Part shown: piece by piece, positions 34,754 through 44,064 of the stretch | Layout: every line of letters begins with the position of its first letter | Position numbering within the stretch: position 1 is the first letter of the stretch | Assembly (NCBI GenBank): GCA_028289585.1 | Contig: JANQPI010000026.1 | Location: forward strand, 553,311-617,310 | Direction of reading: 5' to 3' | Source: Candidatus Zixiibacteriota bacterium | GTDB taxonomy: Bacteria > Zixibacteria > MSB-5A5 > GN15 > FEB-12 | Length of the DNA stretch: 64,000 nt | Position numbers and translations under genes: made by a program | Notes under the pieces: generated by a model | What the model saw: only the letters and a program-made list of their open reading frames with translations | Databases searched by the model: none | What the model was told of the DNA's origin: nothing

Positions 34754-37426
34754 GTGAATATGATGAGACGGACAATCCGCACGACGATCGTCCTGCTGCT
34801 TACCGTTCTGGTACTCGGTAGCGGGATCGATTCCGCGATTGCCGCGGTGTCGGGAAAAATCTCGGGATTGGTTGAAGATCAGGTAACCGGCGATCCGCTG
34901 GTTGGCGCAACGGTGTCTATCTCCGGGACGAATCTCAAAACGAAGACCGACATCGATGGTGAGTACTTCTTCCTTAATGTACCCGTCGGTGCCTATACGG
35001 TTGTTGTCAGCCACGTCGGGTTCGACACGCTTATAAAGAAGAACGTTCGAGTTCTGGTCGATCTCACGACGCCATTGGACTTTGAACTCCTCCAGGTCGC
35101 CGTCAATATCTCTGAACCGTCGATCGTTACCGCGGAACGGCCGTTGATCCAGCCTGACCTTACGGCTACCCGCGTTACGTTTACCTCGGAGCGTCTGCAG
35201 ACGCTTCCCAACATTATTACGGTTGACCGGGTTCTCAGCAATTATCCGGGTGTCGTTGAAGGACGCGATCGCAATATCCACGTCCGTGGTGGACGTTCCG
35301 GACAGCTGAATTATCTCTATGACGGCTTCTCGATTCAGGATCCGTTCATCTCCGATGCTGGTATCCGCATTATTCCGGCTGCCCTCGAAGAGCTCTCGCT
35401 GACGTCGGGTGGCTTCGGAGCCGAGTACGGAGATGCCCAATCCGGCATCGTTTCGGCGATTACGCGTCAGGGTACGGACCGATACACCGGATCGTTTACC
35501 ACCTACGAGTCGGCCACCCATCAGTACGACGTCAATCGAGCCGACTGGGGTGGATTGAAGCGACTCGGTGGTCGCTCGGCAGCCTTTGATCTGTCCGGAC
35601 CGATTCCCGGGATGGATCCGAAGCGGTATACGTTCTTTACCGCGGGTCAGTATCTTCGTGCCAACAACCACCTGCCGCACAACTGGTCATTGAATTACAC
35701 CGGTACTGCCAAGCTGGCAATGCAGCCGACGAGTCGTTTGAAGATTCTCGGACACGTCTCAATCGATCAGGCGAATGGCGATCTCTACTATCACCGTGAC
35801 GGCAACGGTGCGTCGTTCAACTTCAATCTTGATGGCCTTCCGTCGTTTGAACGCAAGGCTCACCTGATTGGTCTGACCGGGCATTACTATATGTCAGACG
35901 CTGCCATTGTTTCGTTAGCTGTGAACCGCTTTAACACCTGGACGAAAACAGCACCGCAGAATCTATTCGATCTGCACTGGTCGGAATGGCCGGGCTATTC
36001 GGAGGATTCGGCGGGGAACTACAACGGAACGATCCAAGAGAACAACTATCTCAATGGTCGCGATCCGAGCAATCTCAGCGAAGTAGTTGGATTCCTTGGT
36101 GGTGACCGGTACGACCCCACGTACGGCTACCGTGAGACGACCTACAACGGTGTTTACGGCTCGATCACCTGGCAGGCGAATAAGAACAATCAGATCAAGG
36201 CGGGATTTGATGTACGTCTCTACGACGTCACGCGGGACTTCCGTCAGTTCTACAACGTTCGACCGTATGCCGAAACGTACGAAACCAATCCGACCTATGC
36301 CTCCGCGTACATCCAGGATAAGCTGGAGTACAAGGAGTTTGTCATCAATCTCGGGCTTCGCTATGACTATCGCCATACCGACGTCGAGTTCAGGGCCGCC
36401 GATCTCAGTGAGGACATCGTCGAGTCCGAGGCCAAGACAAGTTGGGCTCCGCGACTGGGCGTTTCCTTCCCGATTGGCGAAAGCTCCGCGATGCACTTCA
36501 ACTACGGTGTCTATTACCAGATGCCAGAGTACTTCTATCTCTACTTCAATCTCGAAGGGGAGACGAATTCCGGACTGCCGCTCCTCGGCAATCCGAATTT
36601 GAAGCCGGAGAAGACGACGTCGTATGAGATCGGTCTTGATCAGTTGATCGGGGACAACCTCCGACTCGACGTTACGGCATTCTATAAAGACGTAGCTGAT
36701 CTCGTCACTTCGACGTGGGCCTACAACAGCGGAACGACACCGGTCACGCGGTTCGTGAACAACGACTACGGTTCGATCACCGGCTTCGATCTCGGCCTTG
36801 AGTTGCTACCGAGCAATGGGCACCTGACTGGCCAACTGGCGTACACGTTCATGCAGGCTAAAGGATCGGGTTCAGATCCGTTAGATCCGTATTACAACGG
36901 CCTGACATCGTCGCCTGATTCGGTCCTTCCGGTGACCGAGTACAATCTCGACTTCGATCAGCGCCATACAGTGAACCTGATCCTCGACTATCGCGTCCCG
37001 CAAGACTGGTCGACCAAACTCTTCGGCGTCAAGGTGCCGGGTGGCTGGGGGCTGACCGCTGTTGGCGCGATCGGCTCGGGTTTACCGTACACGAAGACTG
37101 ACCAGAGCGGTCAGCGCCTCGGCGAACGTAATGAGGGTCGTCTTCCGGCTGTCTACTCGCTGGATATGCGCTTCAATAAGGATTTCTTCGTTGCCGCGAA
37201 CACGAAGCTGACCTGGTTCCTTGAGGTCGACAACGTCTTCAATCGTCGCAACGTGATCAATGTCTATTCCCGGTCGGGACTTCCGGATGACGATCTGAGC
37301 AATATCACGGTCGGCATTTCGGCAAATCAGCAGGAGGCGGAAGAACTCGATCGCCTCTACGACCACGACCCATTGAACTTTAGCGCGCCGCGGACCGTTC
37401 GCTCCGGTCTGCAGTTGAGTTTCTAG
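34754..37426 (+). CDS. TonB-dependent outer-membrane receptor with carboxypeptidase-like domain
   Basis: Outer-membrane receptor of 890 residues. Signal peptide (TIRTTIVLLLTVLVLGSGIDSAIA), then a CarboxypepD_reg-like domain (about 38-115: GKISGLVEDQVTGDPLVGATVSI), a plug domain (about 120-230, with VRGGRSGQLNYLYDGFSIQDP), and a long beta-barrel ending in the aromatic-terminal strand LQLSF. Such receptors import large substrates or act in secretion. GTG at 34754 or ATG at 34760 can start it; GAGGGA lies upstream. It leads a block of three outer-membrane or secreted proteins transcribed together. Confidence 0.92.
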   Translation: MNMMRRTIRTTIVLLLTVLVLGSGIDSAIAAVSGKISGLVEDQVTGDPLVGATVSISGTNLKTKTDIDGEYFFLNVPVGAYTVVVSHVGFDTLIKKNVRVLVDLTTPLDFELLQVAVNISEPSIVTAERPLIQPDLTATRVTFTSERLQTLPNIITVDRVLSNYPGVVEGRDRNIHVRGGRSGQLNYLYDGFSIQDPFISDAGIRIIPAALEELSLTSGGFGAEYGDAQSGIVSAITRQGTDRYTGSFTTYESATHQYDVNRADWGGLKRLGGRSAAFDLSGPIPGMDPKRYTFFTAGQYLRANNHLPHNWSLNYTGTAKLAMQPTSRLKILGHVSIDQANGDLYYHRDGNGASFNFNLDGLPSFERKAHLIGLTGHYYMSDAAIVSLAVNRFNTWTKTAPQNLFDLHWSEWPGYSEDSAGNYNGTIQENNYLNGRDPSNLSEVVGFLGGDRYDPTYGYRETTYNGVYGSITWQANKNNQIKAGFDVRLYDVTRDFRQFYNVRPYAETYETNPTYASAYIQDKLEYKEFVINLGLRYDYRHTDVEFRAADLSEDIVESEAKTSWAPRLGVSFPIGESSAMHFNYGVYYQMPEYFYLYFNLEGETNSGLPLLGNPNLKPEKTTSYEIGLDQLIGDNLRLDVTAFYKDVADLVTSTWAYNSGTTPVTRFVNNDYGSITGFDLGLELLPSNGHLTGQLAYTFMQAKGSGSDPLDPYYNGLTSSPDSVLPVTEYNLDFDQRHTVNLILDYRVPQDWSTKLFGVKVPGGWGLTAVGAIGSGLPYTKTDQSGQRLGERNEGRLPAVYSLDMRFNKDFFVAANTKLTWFLEVDNVFNRRNVINVYSRSGLPDDDLSNITVGISANQQEAEELDRLYDHDPLNFSAPRTVRSGLQLSF

Positions 37427-37435
37427 GAGGCCTGC

Positions 37436-40180
37436 ATGCAGCGCCGAACCGCTCTACTGATCGGATGTGGCCTCAGTTGTCTTATTTGGGCAGCGTCGGC
37501 CCTGGCTATCGATCCTGACTATCGACCGCCGCGGCATCGTGACGCCACGAATCCGCCCGCCAACGGGCCACAGTTTACACCACTGCCGTCAACGATCGAT
37601 CAGATCACGCACAATGGTGGCAACATCGTAACGACTATCAACAATTACGGACTGATAGGTGGCTACGACTTTGCCGGGCTTCCGTCGGGTGAATATCCCC
37701 GAAATTCGGGCCGTAACTACATCGCCGAAATCGTCTACTGGTTCGGTGGCGTAACGCCCGGTGGCGACACGCTTGTTGCTGACACGTACGATGATTTCCA
37801 GGGGCTGCCGTCGCTCGTCTCCGGAAGCGCCTCCAATACGATTCTGCTGTCGACTGACACGACCCGCTACTTTGATTACAGCACAAGTGATACGGTCGGA
37901 TCCGGATTCAGTAACCCGGCGTTTGGTTGGCGTATCTGGGATGCTGATTCCAATAACTGGATCTATCAGCCCAACTATCTGCCCAACGATTCAACGTTCG
38001 TTCCAGGTGGTCCGCTCGCGGTCCAGCAGTCGCATTATCGATTCAATGATGCAGCTCTCGGCAGCTCGTTGCTTGGTTTGGAACTGACACAGACCGTCCT
38101 GCAATGGAATTTCTGCTACAACGAGGACATCACGTTTGTGCTGCTCGACATCACCAATAAGTCCGGTGTCGACTACACTAACTTCTCGTTTGGCCTCTAT
38201 GTCGATCTCGATCTCGGGGGACAGGACGGTACCGGTGAGAATGGTCGTTTGAACGACCAGGTTGGCTACGATTCCGCTGCTAACCTCGCCTGGAACTATG
38301 ACCTTGATCGCGATCCCGGTTGGGGAGTCGTGCCGAAGCTGATGGGTACAAAGTACCTTGAAACGCCGAATGACATCGGGATGACTGGTCTTCGCAACGA
38401 GGATTGGGCGCTCATCCCGCGCGACGATCCGAGTCGGTTCGTATTCATGTCACAGGTCGGCTACGATCCGCTCTTGCCGCCGACAGACCAGATCTACATG
38501 CAGACGACATCGGGTATCGATATCGCTAACGATTCCACAATCCGTGTCGTCTTTGCAATCATTGCCGGAGATACCGAAACCGACTTGCGGACGAACGGCG
38601 ATTTGGCCCAAACGCTGTACGACAACTTCTACGTCGGTCCGCGGCCACCAATCACGCCGACGTTGACCGCCACTCCGGGTGATGAACGAGTTTACCTCTT
38701 CTGGAATGATACGGCTGAGACATCGGTTGATCCCCTTTCCGGAGATATGGACTTTGCCGGTTACAAGCTTTACCGCTCCGATGATCAGGGACGTACCTGG
38801 GGTGAGGAAGACCGCACCTCGGAGAATTCCTGCCTTGAGATCGAGTACGACCGGGTCGCCGAATTCCAGACCGCGGTTCCCGGCGCGCCGATTGCACATA
38901 GCTTTGTTGATTCCGGACTCTACAACGGTGTTGAGTACTGGTACGCGCTCGTGGCCTACGATACGGGCGCGGCCGACAACGGTGTCGATGTCCTTCAGAA
39001 CGGCTTCGGTATCGCCGGTGAACAGTCGAATATTGTCAAAGTGACGCCGCGGACCGATCCGGTCGGTTTCTTTCAGGCTGCCGGAACGGTAGTGCATGAG
39101 TACGACGGTTTTCGGGATCGCTCAGAGGGCAGTGTCACGCCGATCGTCTTTGATCGGGATTCGGTGGTTTCCGACGCTCGCTATGCCGTGACGTTTGAAG
39201 ACTTCGCCGACCGCCCGACCGAATGGCATCTGGTCAATACGACAAGTGGTGATACGGTCCTGGCTAATCAGACAGACTATACGTCTGATCCTGGCGAATA
39301 TCCATTGGTCAACGGCCTGCGGGTCGTCGTCCGTTCGGCCGATCGCTTGCCGACGCGTGCCGAGCAGACGACGATTGGTGGCAACGGTGAAAACCTGGTC
39401 ATCGGCCAGTTCTTTCAACCGACCATCGCTGAGCTAACGGCCAACCCGATCAACACGTTTGGCGATGCTCAGTATCGTCATGATTACGAACTCCGGTATA
39501 CGGGTGACACAACCGTTGCGGCGTCGGTTCTCGAGGGCTTCGTCGGTCCCGAGCCGCTCTACACCCTGCCGTTTGAGGTCTGGAATACGACGACGAATCA
39601 GCGCGTATCGGCTGCGGTCTACGACCTCGAGTTCGACGGCGTCTGGAATTTCGCTCCGGCCTGGGGACTCATGGACGTGATTTCGATCGTCAACATCCCC
39701 TACGACGAGAACCGCAATCTCACGCAGGATGCGTTCCCGTTCTTCTATGGTTGGTTCTTCTCGTTTGGTCCCCAGTTCAATCCCGCCGTCGGCGATGTCT
39801 TCACGATCGAAGGCGCATCGATGAACTCGCCCGATGACCGTTTCGTGTTCCGTGCTGACGGAGTCGATGCTGATCAGGCACGGCAGAATCTGGATGAGGT
39901 ACGCGTGGTGCCGAATCCGTACGTCGCGCGCTACTCGGCGTTGGTTGAGACGTCTGATCGAGCGGTTCTCGAATTCCAGCGGGTACCGGATGAGTGTACG
40001 ATCCGCATCTACACGCTGGCCGGAGATCTGGTGATCGAACTGCGCAATACGGATGGCGACGGTGTCGTACGCTGGGATCTGCTGTCCCGGACCGGCCGGC
40101 AGGTTGCCTCCGGACTCTACCTGTACCATGTGGAATCTCCCTACGGCGAACAGCTTGGTCGGTTCGCGGTGATAAAGTAG
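37436..40180 (+). CDS. Large secreted protein with FN3 and FlgD/T9SS-like C-terminal domain
   Basis: Secreted protein of 914 residues with a signal peptide (RTALLIGCGLSCLIWAASALA). Residues about 55-400 form a beta-rich region with no family recognised. A fibronectin type III module follows (about 405-500: PTLTATPGDERVYLFWND, GYKLYRSDDQG). The C-terminal ~80 residues carry the FlgD-Ig/T9SS-sorting-like pattern IRIYTLAGDLV, VRWDLLSRTGRQVASGLYLYHVE. It starts nine bases after the TonB receptor and is followed by a PorV-like gene, so it may be an exported surface protein handled by its neighbours. Ligand or enzyme activity unknown. Confidence 0.7.
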   Translation: MQRRTALLIGCGLSCLIWAASALAIDPDYRPPRHRDATNPPANGPQFTPLPSTIDQITHNGGNIVTTINNYGLIGGYDFAGLPSGEYPRNSGRNYIAEIVYWFGGVTPGGDTLVADTYDDFQGLPSLVSGSASNTILLSTDTTRYFDYSTSDTVGSGFSNPAFGWRIWDADSNNWIYQPNYLPNDSTFVPGGPLAVQQSHYRFNDAALGSSLLGLELTQTVLQWNFCYNEDITFVLLDITNKSGVDYTNFSFGLYVDLDLGGQDGTGENGRLNDQVGYDSAANLAWNYDLDRDPGWGVVPKLMGTKYLETPNDIGMTGLRNEDWALIPRDDPSRFVFMSQVGYDPLLPPTDQIYMQTTSGIDIANDSTIRVVFAIIAGDTETDLRTNGDLAQTLYDNFYVGPRPPITPTLTATPGDERVYLFWNDTAETSVDPLSGDMDFAGYKLYRSDDQGRTWGEEDRTSENSCLEIEYDRVAEFQTAVPGAPIAHSFVDSGLYNGVEYWYALVAYDTGAADNGVDVLQNGFGIAGEQSNIVKVTPRTDPVGFFQAAGTVVHEYDGFRDRSEGSVTPIVFDRDSVVSDARYAVTFEDFADRPTEWHLVNTTSGDTVLANQTDYTSDPGEYPLVNGLRVVVRSADRLPTRAEQTTIGGNGENLVIGQFFQPTIAELTANPINTFGDAQYRHDYELRYTGDTTVAASVLEGFVGPEPLYTLPFEVWNTTTNQRVSAAVYDLEFDGVWNFAPAWGLMDVISIVNIPYDENRNLTQDAFPFFYGWFFSFGPQFNPAVGDVFTIEGASMNSPDDRFVFRADGVDADQARQNLDEVRVVPNPYVARYSALVETSDRAVLEFQRVPDECTIRIYTLAGDLVIELRNTDGDGVVRWDLLSRTGRQVASGLYLYHVESPYGEQLGRFAVIK

Positions 40181-40190
40181 GAGTAGTGAG

Positions 40191-41189
40191 ATGCGACGTA
40201 TTGCTTTGGTAGCTGGTCTGCTCCTGCTGCCGACACTGGGATTGAGTCAGGAAGCGAAAGTGGGTGCTGTTGGCGCTCAGTTTCTCAAGATCGGAGTCGG
40301 CTCCCGTTATCTGGCGCTGGGTGATGCCGCCGTGGCGCATGTTAACGATGTCTACTCGATGTACTGGAATCCGGCCGGTTTGGCTCGCGTGGAGCACGCC
40401 GAAGCGAGTTTCACCAATGTGAACTGGGTGCTTGATGTCAGCCTTAACTACGTAGCGGTCGCTCGTACGCTTGAGGATCTCGGTACATTTGGTCTTTCCG
40501 CCGCTGTGATGTCGGTTGGTGATCAGGAGATAACGACGTTTGAGCAACAGGACGGTACCGGGCGATTCTACAGCGCGGCCTCCTATGCTGTCGGTGTCTC
40601 ATTCGCTCGCCAGTTGACCGACAAGTTCGCCTTCGGCGCCACCGTGAAATACGTGGGTGAGGAAATTCACCTCGATCGAGCCTCCGGTTGGGCCTTCGAC
40701 TTCGGAACGATGCTGGAGACCGGTTTTCGGTCGCTACGACTCGGCATGTCGATCACCAACATGGGGTCGCAGCTCTCATTTTCCGGACCGGGTCTCGACG
40801 TGACGTACGATCCGCTCGATGAGAACGACGCCAATGCTGATCTCGACGCGTCATTGAAGACGACACCATATTCGCTGCCATTGACTTTCCGAGTCGGTGT
40901 GGCCTATGACTTCCTATTGAGCAACGATGCCATTGCCACGATGACCGCGGATCTCAAGCATCCCAACGACAACATTCAGCAAGGGTCGTTCGGGCTCGAA
41001 GTCACGTTCCAGGAGCAGTTCTTCCTTCGCGGTGGTTACAAGCTCAACTACGACGAAGAGAATCTGACGCTGGGTGGTGGTGTTCAGACGACGGTCGCTG
41101 GGGATACACGATTGGCCGTAGACTACGCCTGGTCCGATCTGGGTCGACTCACCTCGGCGCATCGCTTTTCGGTTGGGTTCCTCTTCTAG
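40191..41189 (+). CDS. PorV/PorQ-family outer-membrane protein
   Basis: Outer-membrane barrel protein (332 residues) of the PorV/PorQ type: signal peptide (RRIALVAGLLLLPTLGLSQ), the hallmark QFLKIGVGSRYLALGDAAVAHVNDVYSMYWNPAGLARVE (shortened in function: AxGxRxxALGxA then YWNPAGLA), repeated amphipathic strands, and a final VGFLF. Relatives in the FCB group help move T9SS cargo to the cell surface, and homologues exist in lineages without known T9SS. It is adjacent to a protein with a T9SS-like C-terminal domain; whether a real T9SS exists here cannot be decided from this window. Confidence 0.85.
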   Translation: MRRIALVAGLLLLPTLGLSQEAKVGAVGAQFLKIGVGSRYLALGDAAVAHVNDVYSMYWNPAGLARVEHAEASFTNVNWVLDVSLNYVAVARTLEDLGTFGLSAAVMSVGDQEITTFEQQDGTGRFYSAASYAVGVSFARQLTDKFAFGATVKYVGEEIHLDRASGWAFDFGTMLETGFRSLRLGMSITNMGSQLSFSGPGLDVTYDPLDENDANADLDASLKTTPYSLPLTFRVGVAYDFLLSNDAIATMTADLKHPNDNIQQGSFGLEVTFQEQFFLRGGYKLNYDEENLTLGGGVQTTVAGDTRLAVDYAWSDLGRLTSAHRFSVGFLF

Positions 41190-41248
41190 GTCGCTCCGTA
41201 GCCGCTTCGAGAGTGGACTTTCGGAGAGGTCACGTGTATGATCGGCAT

Positions 41249-42871
41249 ATGCGTGATCTGACAGTTCGACTTCTGCTGGTATTCTTGTTGGCGATTCCCG
41301 CGGCCGCCGTCTCGGCTCAGCCGCCGGTTCCGGAAACGGACCACGAGGGGATCGATGGTCTCGAAGCTCGACGGCTCCTCGCCTACTACTTCGATCTGCT
41401 GCAGTCCGGCAACTACGAATCGGCATCGTACCTCTGGGGGCCAACCGCTCAGGAACGCTCCGCGCGATTCCCGATTACGTATACCGGTATTCTGCCACTC
41501 AAAGTTGACTGCACCAATCCAATCATTCGGTCATTTGACGAATTTCGAAACCATCTGATGCCAGCGTCGCGACAATTTCAGATCGTGGACACCGGCAAAC
41601 TCTTCTCGGTCGACTTCTGGAACATCGTCAGTGGGCGGCGAGTCGATCGCCGCTTCTACGTGGAAAAACTGAGCGACCACTTCTACTTCACCTATCCCCA
41701 GGATGTCGTGGCTCGCGATTGGCCGGTTCGTGAGTCGGAATTCTATCGTCTGCGTGTTCACCCCGATCGGGTCGACTACCTGACCGATGTCTTACTGGCT
41801 GCCGCCGACGAACAGGTCCGTGCCCTGGCTGATTCACTCGGGCTGTCGACAGACGTGATTGAGCTTCTGCGGACGCGTAAGATCGAGCACTTCTATTGCG
41901 ATGATGATTCGACCGTCACGCGGATCACGGGGCAGACGACTAAGGGGATGCTCGATCTTGCATCGAACGATATCATCTCCGCCTACTTCCCTCATCAGCA
42001 CGAAGTCGTACATCTGCTGGTGAATATCAAGCTGGGCGAACTACCGTTCTACTCGAATCCGTTTCTCCGAGAGGGCATCGCCGTTCGCTACGGCGGGCGC
42101 TGGGGAAAATCGCCAAGTACGCTCGCTGATCTCGGTATCAACCTGTATCAGCAAGGCTTTCTGGATCTCGACTCAACCCTGACCATGGCTCGATTTCAGG
42201 CATACGGGTCGCCTGATCTGGTCTATCCGGTGGCAGGCCTGTTCTGTGACTATCTCCTTGAGCAGGCCGGTGAGGACCGTTTCTGGGAGCTCTACCGAAC
42301 CGAGTCTGCATCCTTTGATGTACTCTTCGGCCGGACCCTTGACGAGACCCATGGAAACATCATGGCTGCGACTCGGCACCTGACGTGGGATGACGTCATT
42401 GAGGACTTTGACGATTGGCTCGACCGGTATGTCGATCAGCGCGCCGCGACTGTTCCGGGTTTGGAGACGTCGCGTAACAAGGTCGTGGACAATAGCGACG
42501 GGTGGACGGTGTATCTCGATCGCGATTGGCTCAGTATCGAAGTCGACCTAGCGGCAACCAGCGGACGAAACCGCACCTTCTTCTTTGCTACCCAGTCCGA
42601 ACTTGAGGGGGTGCCCGGGTTGCTGTTCGAAGATCTGTTCGGCCCGGGATTCACCAACCCGGGGCATCGCTTCGCCGTGCGAGTCGATCAGAACGAAGCG
42701 GGGCTTTACGACCTGGTGACTCATCAGCTCGTTGCCAAGTACGTCTGGGGGCTCTCTCCGTCGGATGACTACTTCGATGCCGATGCCGGCATTGCCCGGG
42801 TCTCGTTCCGCCGCTCACTGATTGGTGATGCGGCGCCATCGGGCACCGAATTCTCCAGTCTCAACCAGTAG
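41249..42871 (+). CDS. Secreted protein with HExxH metallopeptidase-like motif
   Basis: 540-residue exported protein from the ATG at 41249 (MRDLTVRLLLVFLLAIPAAAVSA signal); an earlier in-frame extension lacks a signal. Around residue 250 lies HQHEVVHLLVNIKLG, an HExxH zinc site, and about 25 residues later NPFLREGIAVRYGG supplies the Glu of a gluzincin (peptidase MA-like) site. The region after it (about 270-420) is helical as in that fold, and the C-terminal part (about 430-540) is beta-rich. No overall family recognised; metalloprotease is inferred, not shown. It follows the PorV-like gene by 59 bases, so it may belong to the same block. Confidence 0.6.
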   Translation: MRDLTVRLLLVFLLAIPAAAVSAQPPVPETDHEGIDGLEARRLLAYYFDLLQSGNYESASYLWGPTAQERSARFPITYTGILPLKVDCTNPIIRSFDEFRNHLMPASRQFQIVDTGKLFSVDFWNIVSGRRVDRRFYVEKLSDHFYFTYPQDVVARDWPVRESEFYRLRVHPDRVDYLTDVLLAAADEQVRALADSLGLSTDVIELLRTRKIEHFYCDDDSTVTRITGQTTKGMLDLASNDIISAYFPHQHEVVHLLVNIKLGELPFYSNPFLREGIAVRYGGRWGKSPSTLADLGINLYQQGFLDLDSTLTMARFQAYGSPDLVYPVAGLFCDYLLEQAGEDRFWELYRTESASFDVLFGRTLDETHGNIMAATRHLTWDDVIEDFDDWLDRYVDQRAATVPGLETSRNKVVDNSDGWTVYLDRDWLSIEVDLAATSGRNRTFFFATQSELEGVPGLLFEDLFGPGFTNPGHRFAVRVDQNEAGLYDLVTHQLVAKYVWGLSPSDDYFDADAGIARVSFRRSLIGDAAPSGTEFSSLNQ

Positions 42872-42882
42872 CGATCGACCGC

Positions 42883-43944
42883 GTGGATCCGGCGCTACTT
42901 ATCCTCGCTGTCCTGGCCGGACTGCTTATTCTGGTCATCATCGTTCTCCTCGCTCGGCGCGCGCGGAACGAGCGTACCGCAGAGCGGTTGGTAAGCGAAC
43001 TCCAGGCTCTGAAAGGTGAATTGCTGAGCGGTCAGGCCGACTCGTTTCTCTCGTTGCGGCAGTCGCTCGACACGGCTCAACAGGGGATGGCTCAGCAGAT
43101 CACTGCGGGACAGCGGGTCGTGCAGGATAAGCTCACGCTCTTTGGCACGCTTGAGCGCCGGCTGGGGGAACTGGGAGAACGTGCCGCACGGCTTGAAACG
43201 CTCTCCGATCAATTGTCCGGCCTGTCCGATCTCCTGCGACCTCCTAAGCTCCGTGGCCAGTTGGGGGAACTCTGGTTGGAACAGTTGCTCGAACAGGTTC
43301 TACCGCCGAGTGGCTATCAGATCCAGCACACGTTTCGCGACGGTAAAACCGTGGACGCAGTGGTCCGAATCGGTGAGCAACTCTTGCCGGTTGATGCCAA
43401 ATTCCCACTCGAGGCGTTTCGGCGACGGGAGGAGACCGAGGGGGCCGATCGCGAGACGGCGGAGAAGGAGTTCCAGCGGGCGTTTCGCAAACATGTCGAT
43501 GATATCGCTACGAAGTATTTGCGCCCACATGAGCAGACAACGCCGTTCGCGGTCATGTACATCCCGGCGGAGGCGGTGTTTGCCGCGTTCGTTCGTGATG
43601 ACTCCGGCAGCCTGCTGACCGCTGCTCTGGAGCGACAGGTCGTCCCAAGTTCACCGGGGCACTTCTACGGCTTCCTCGCTTCGCTGATGGCAGTAAATCG
43701 GCAGACGGCGGTTTTCGCATCTGATTTGGCTGACGAGTCCCGGCGGCTGCTGGACAGTCTCCGAGAGATTCGCGAGGTCGTTAGTACTCACGATTCCCTT
43801 CAGAATAAGATCGAGGGGTCGTTGCGACGGCTTGGTAGCTATGTCGAACGGTCCCGGGAAGCCTCAAGTCGACTTCTCACTCTGGTCGAACGGATGGAGC
43901 GGGGCGAGGAGGACGGAAATCGTTCGAAAACAGATACAAACTAG
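42883..43944 (+). CDS. rmuC: DNA recombination protein RmuC
   Basis: RmuC-family protein (353 residues): an N-terminal membrane helix (LLILAVLAGLLILVIIVLLARR), a long coiled coil (about 35-115), then the nuclease-like RmuC domain with PPKLRGQLGELWLEQLLEQVLPPSGYQ (shortened), VDAVVRIGEQLLPVDAKFPLEAF and a C-terminal helical region. It limits inversion-type rearrangements in E. coli. It starts with GTG 11 bases after the HExxH protein gene. The family motif DAKFPL is complete. Confidence 0.93.
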   Translation: MDPALLILAVLAGLLILVIIVLLARRARNERTAERLVSELQALKGELLSGQADSFLSLRQSLDTAQQGMAQQITAGQRVVQDKLTLFGTLERRLGELGERAARLETLSDQLSGLSDLLRPPKLRGQLGELWLEQLLEQVLPPSGYQIQHTFRDGKTVDAVVRIGEQLLPVDAKFPLEAFRRREETEGADRETAEKEFQRAFRKHVDDIATKYLRPHEQTTPFAVMYIPAEAVFAAFVRDDSGSLLTAALERQVVPSSPGHFYGFLASLMAVNRQTAVFASDLADESRRLLDSLREIREVVSTHDSLQNKIEGSLRRLGSYVERSREASSRLLTLVERMERGEEDGNRSKTDTN

Positions 43945-44027
43945 TGATAAAGGCTTGGCTAAAAACGCACGATAGTTGTACATAGAGGGAAAGGGGCGCC
44001 ATTCTGACCGGATGCCAGACCGGGAGC

Positions 44028-44049
44028 GTTGTCGGTAGGTCCCGACAAC
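44028..44049 (+). promoter_or_regulatory. Inverted repeat upstream of sthA
   Basis: GTTGTCGG and CCGACAAC pair perfectly around a six-base loop, ending 15 bases before the sthA ATG. It could be a leader hairpin that masks translation or a repressor operator. Confidence 0.35.
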
Positions 44050-44064
44050 CGACGCCCACCTGAG

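Noticed and set aside
34754..41189. Proof of a complete type IX secretion system
   Set aside because: Only a PorV-like protein and a T9SS-like C-terminal module are seen; none of the core gliding or translocon genes are in the window.
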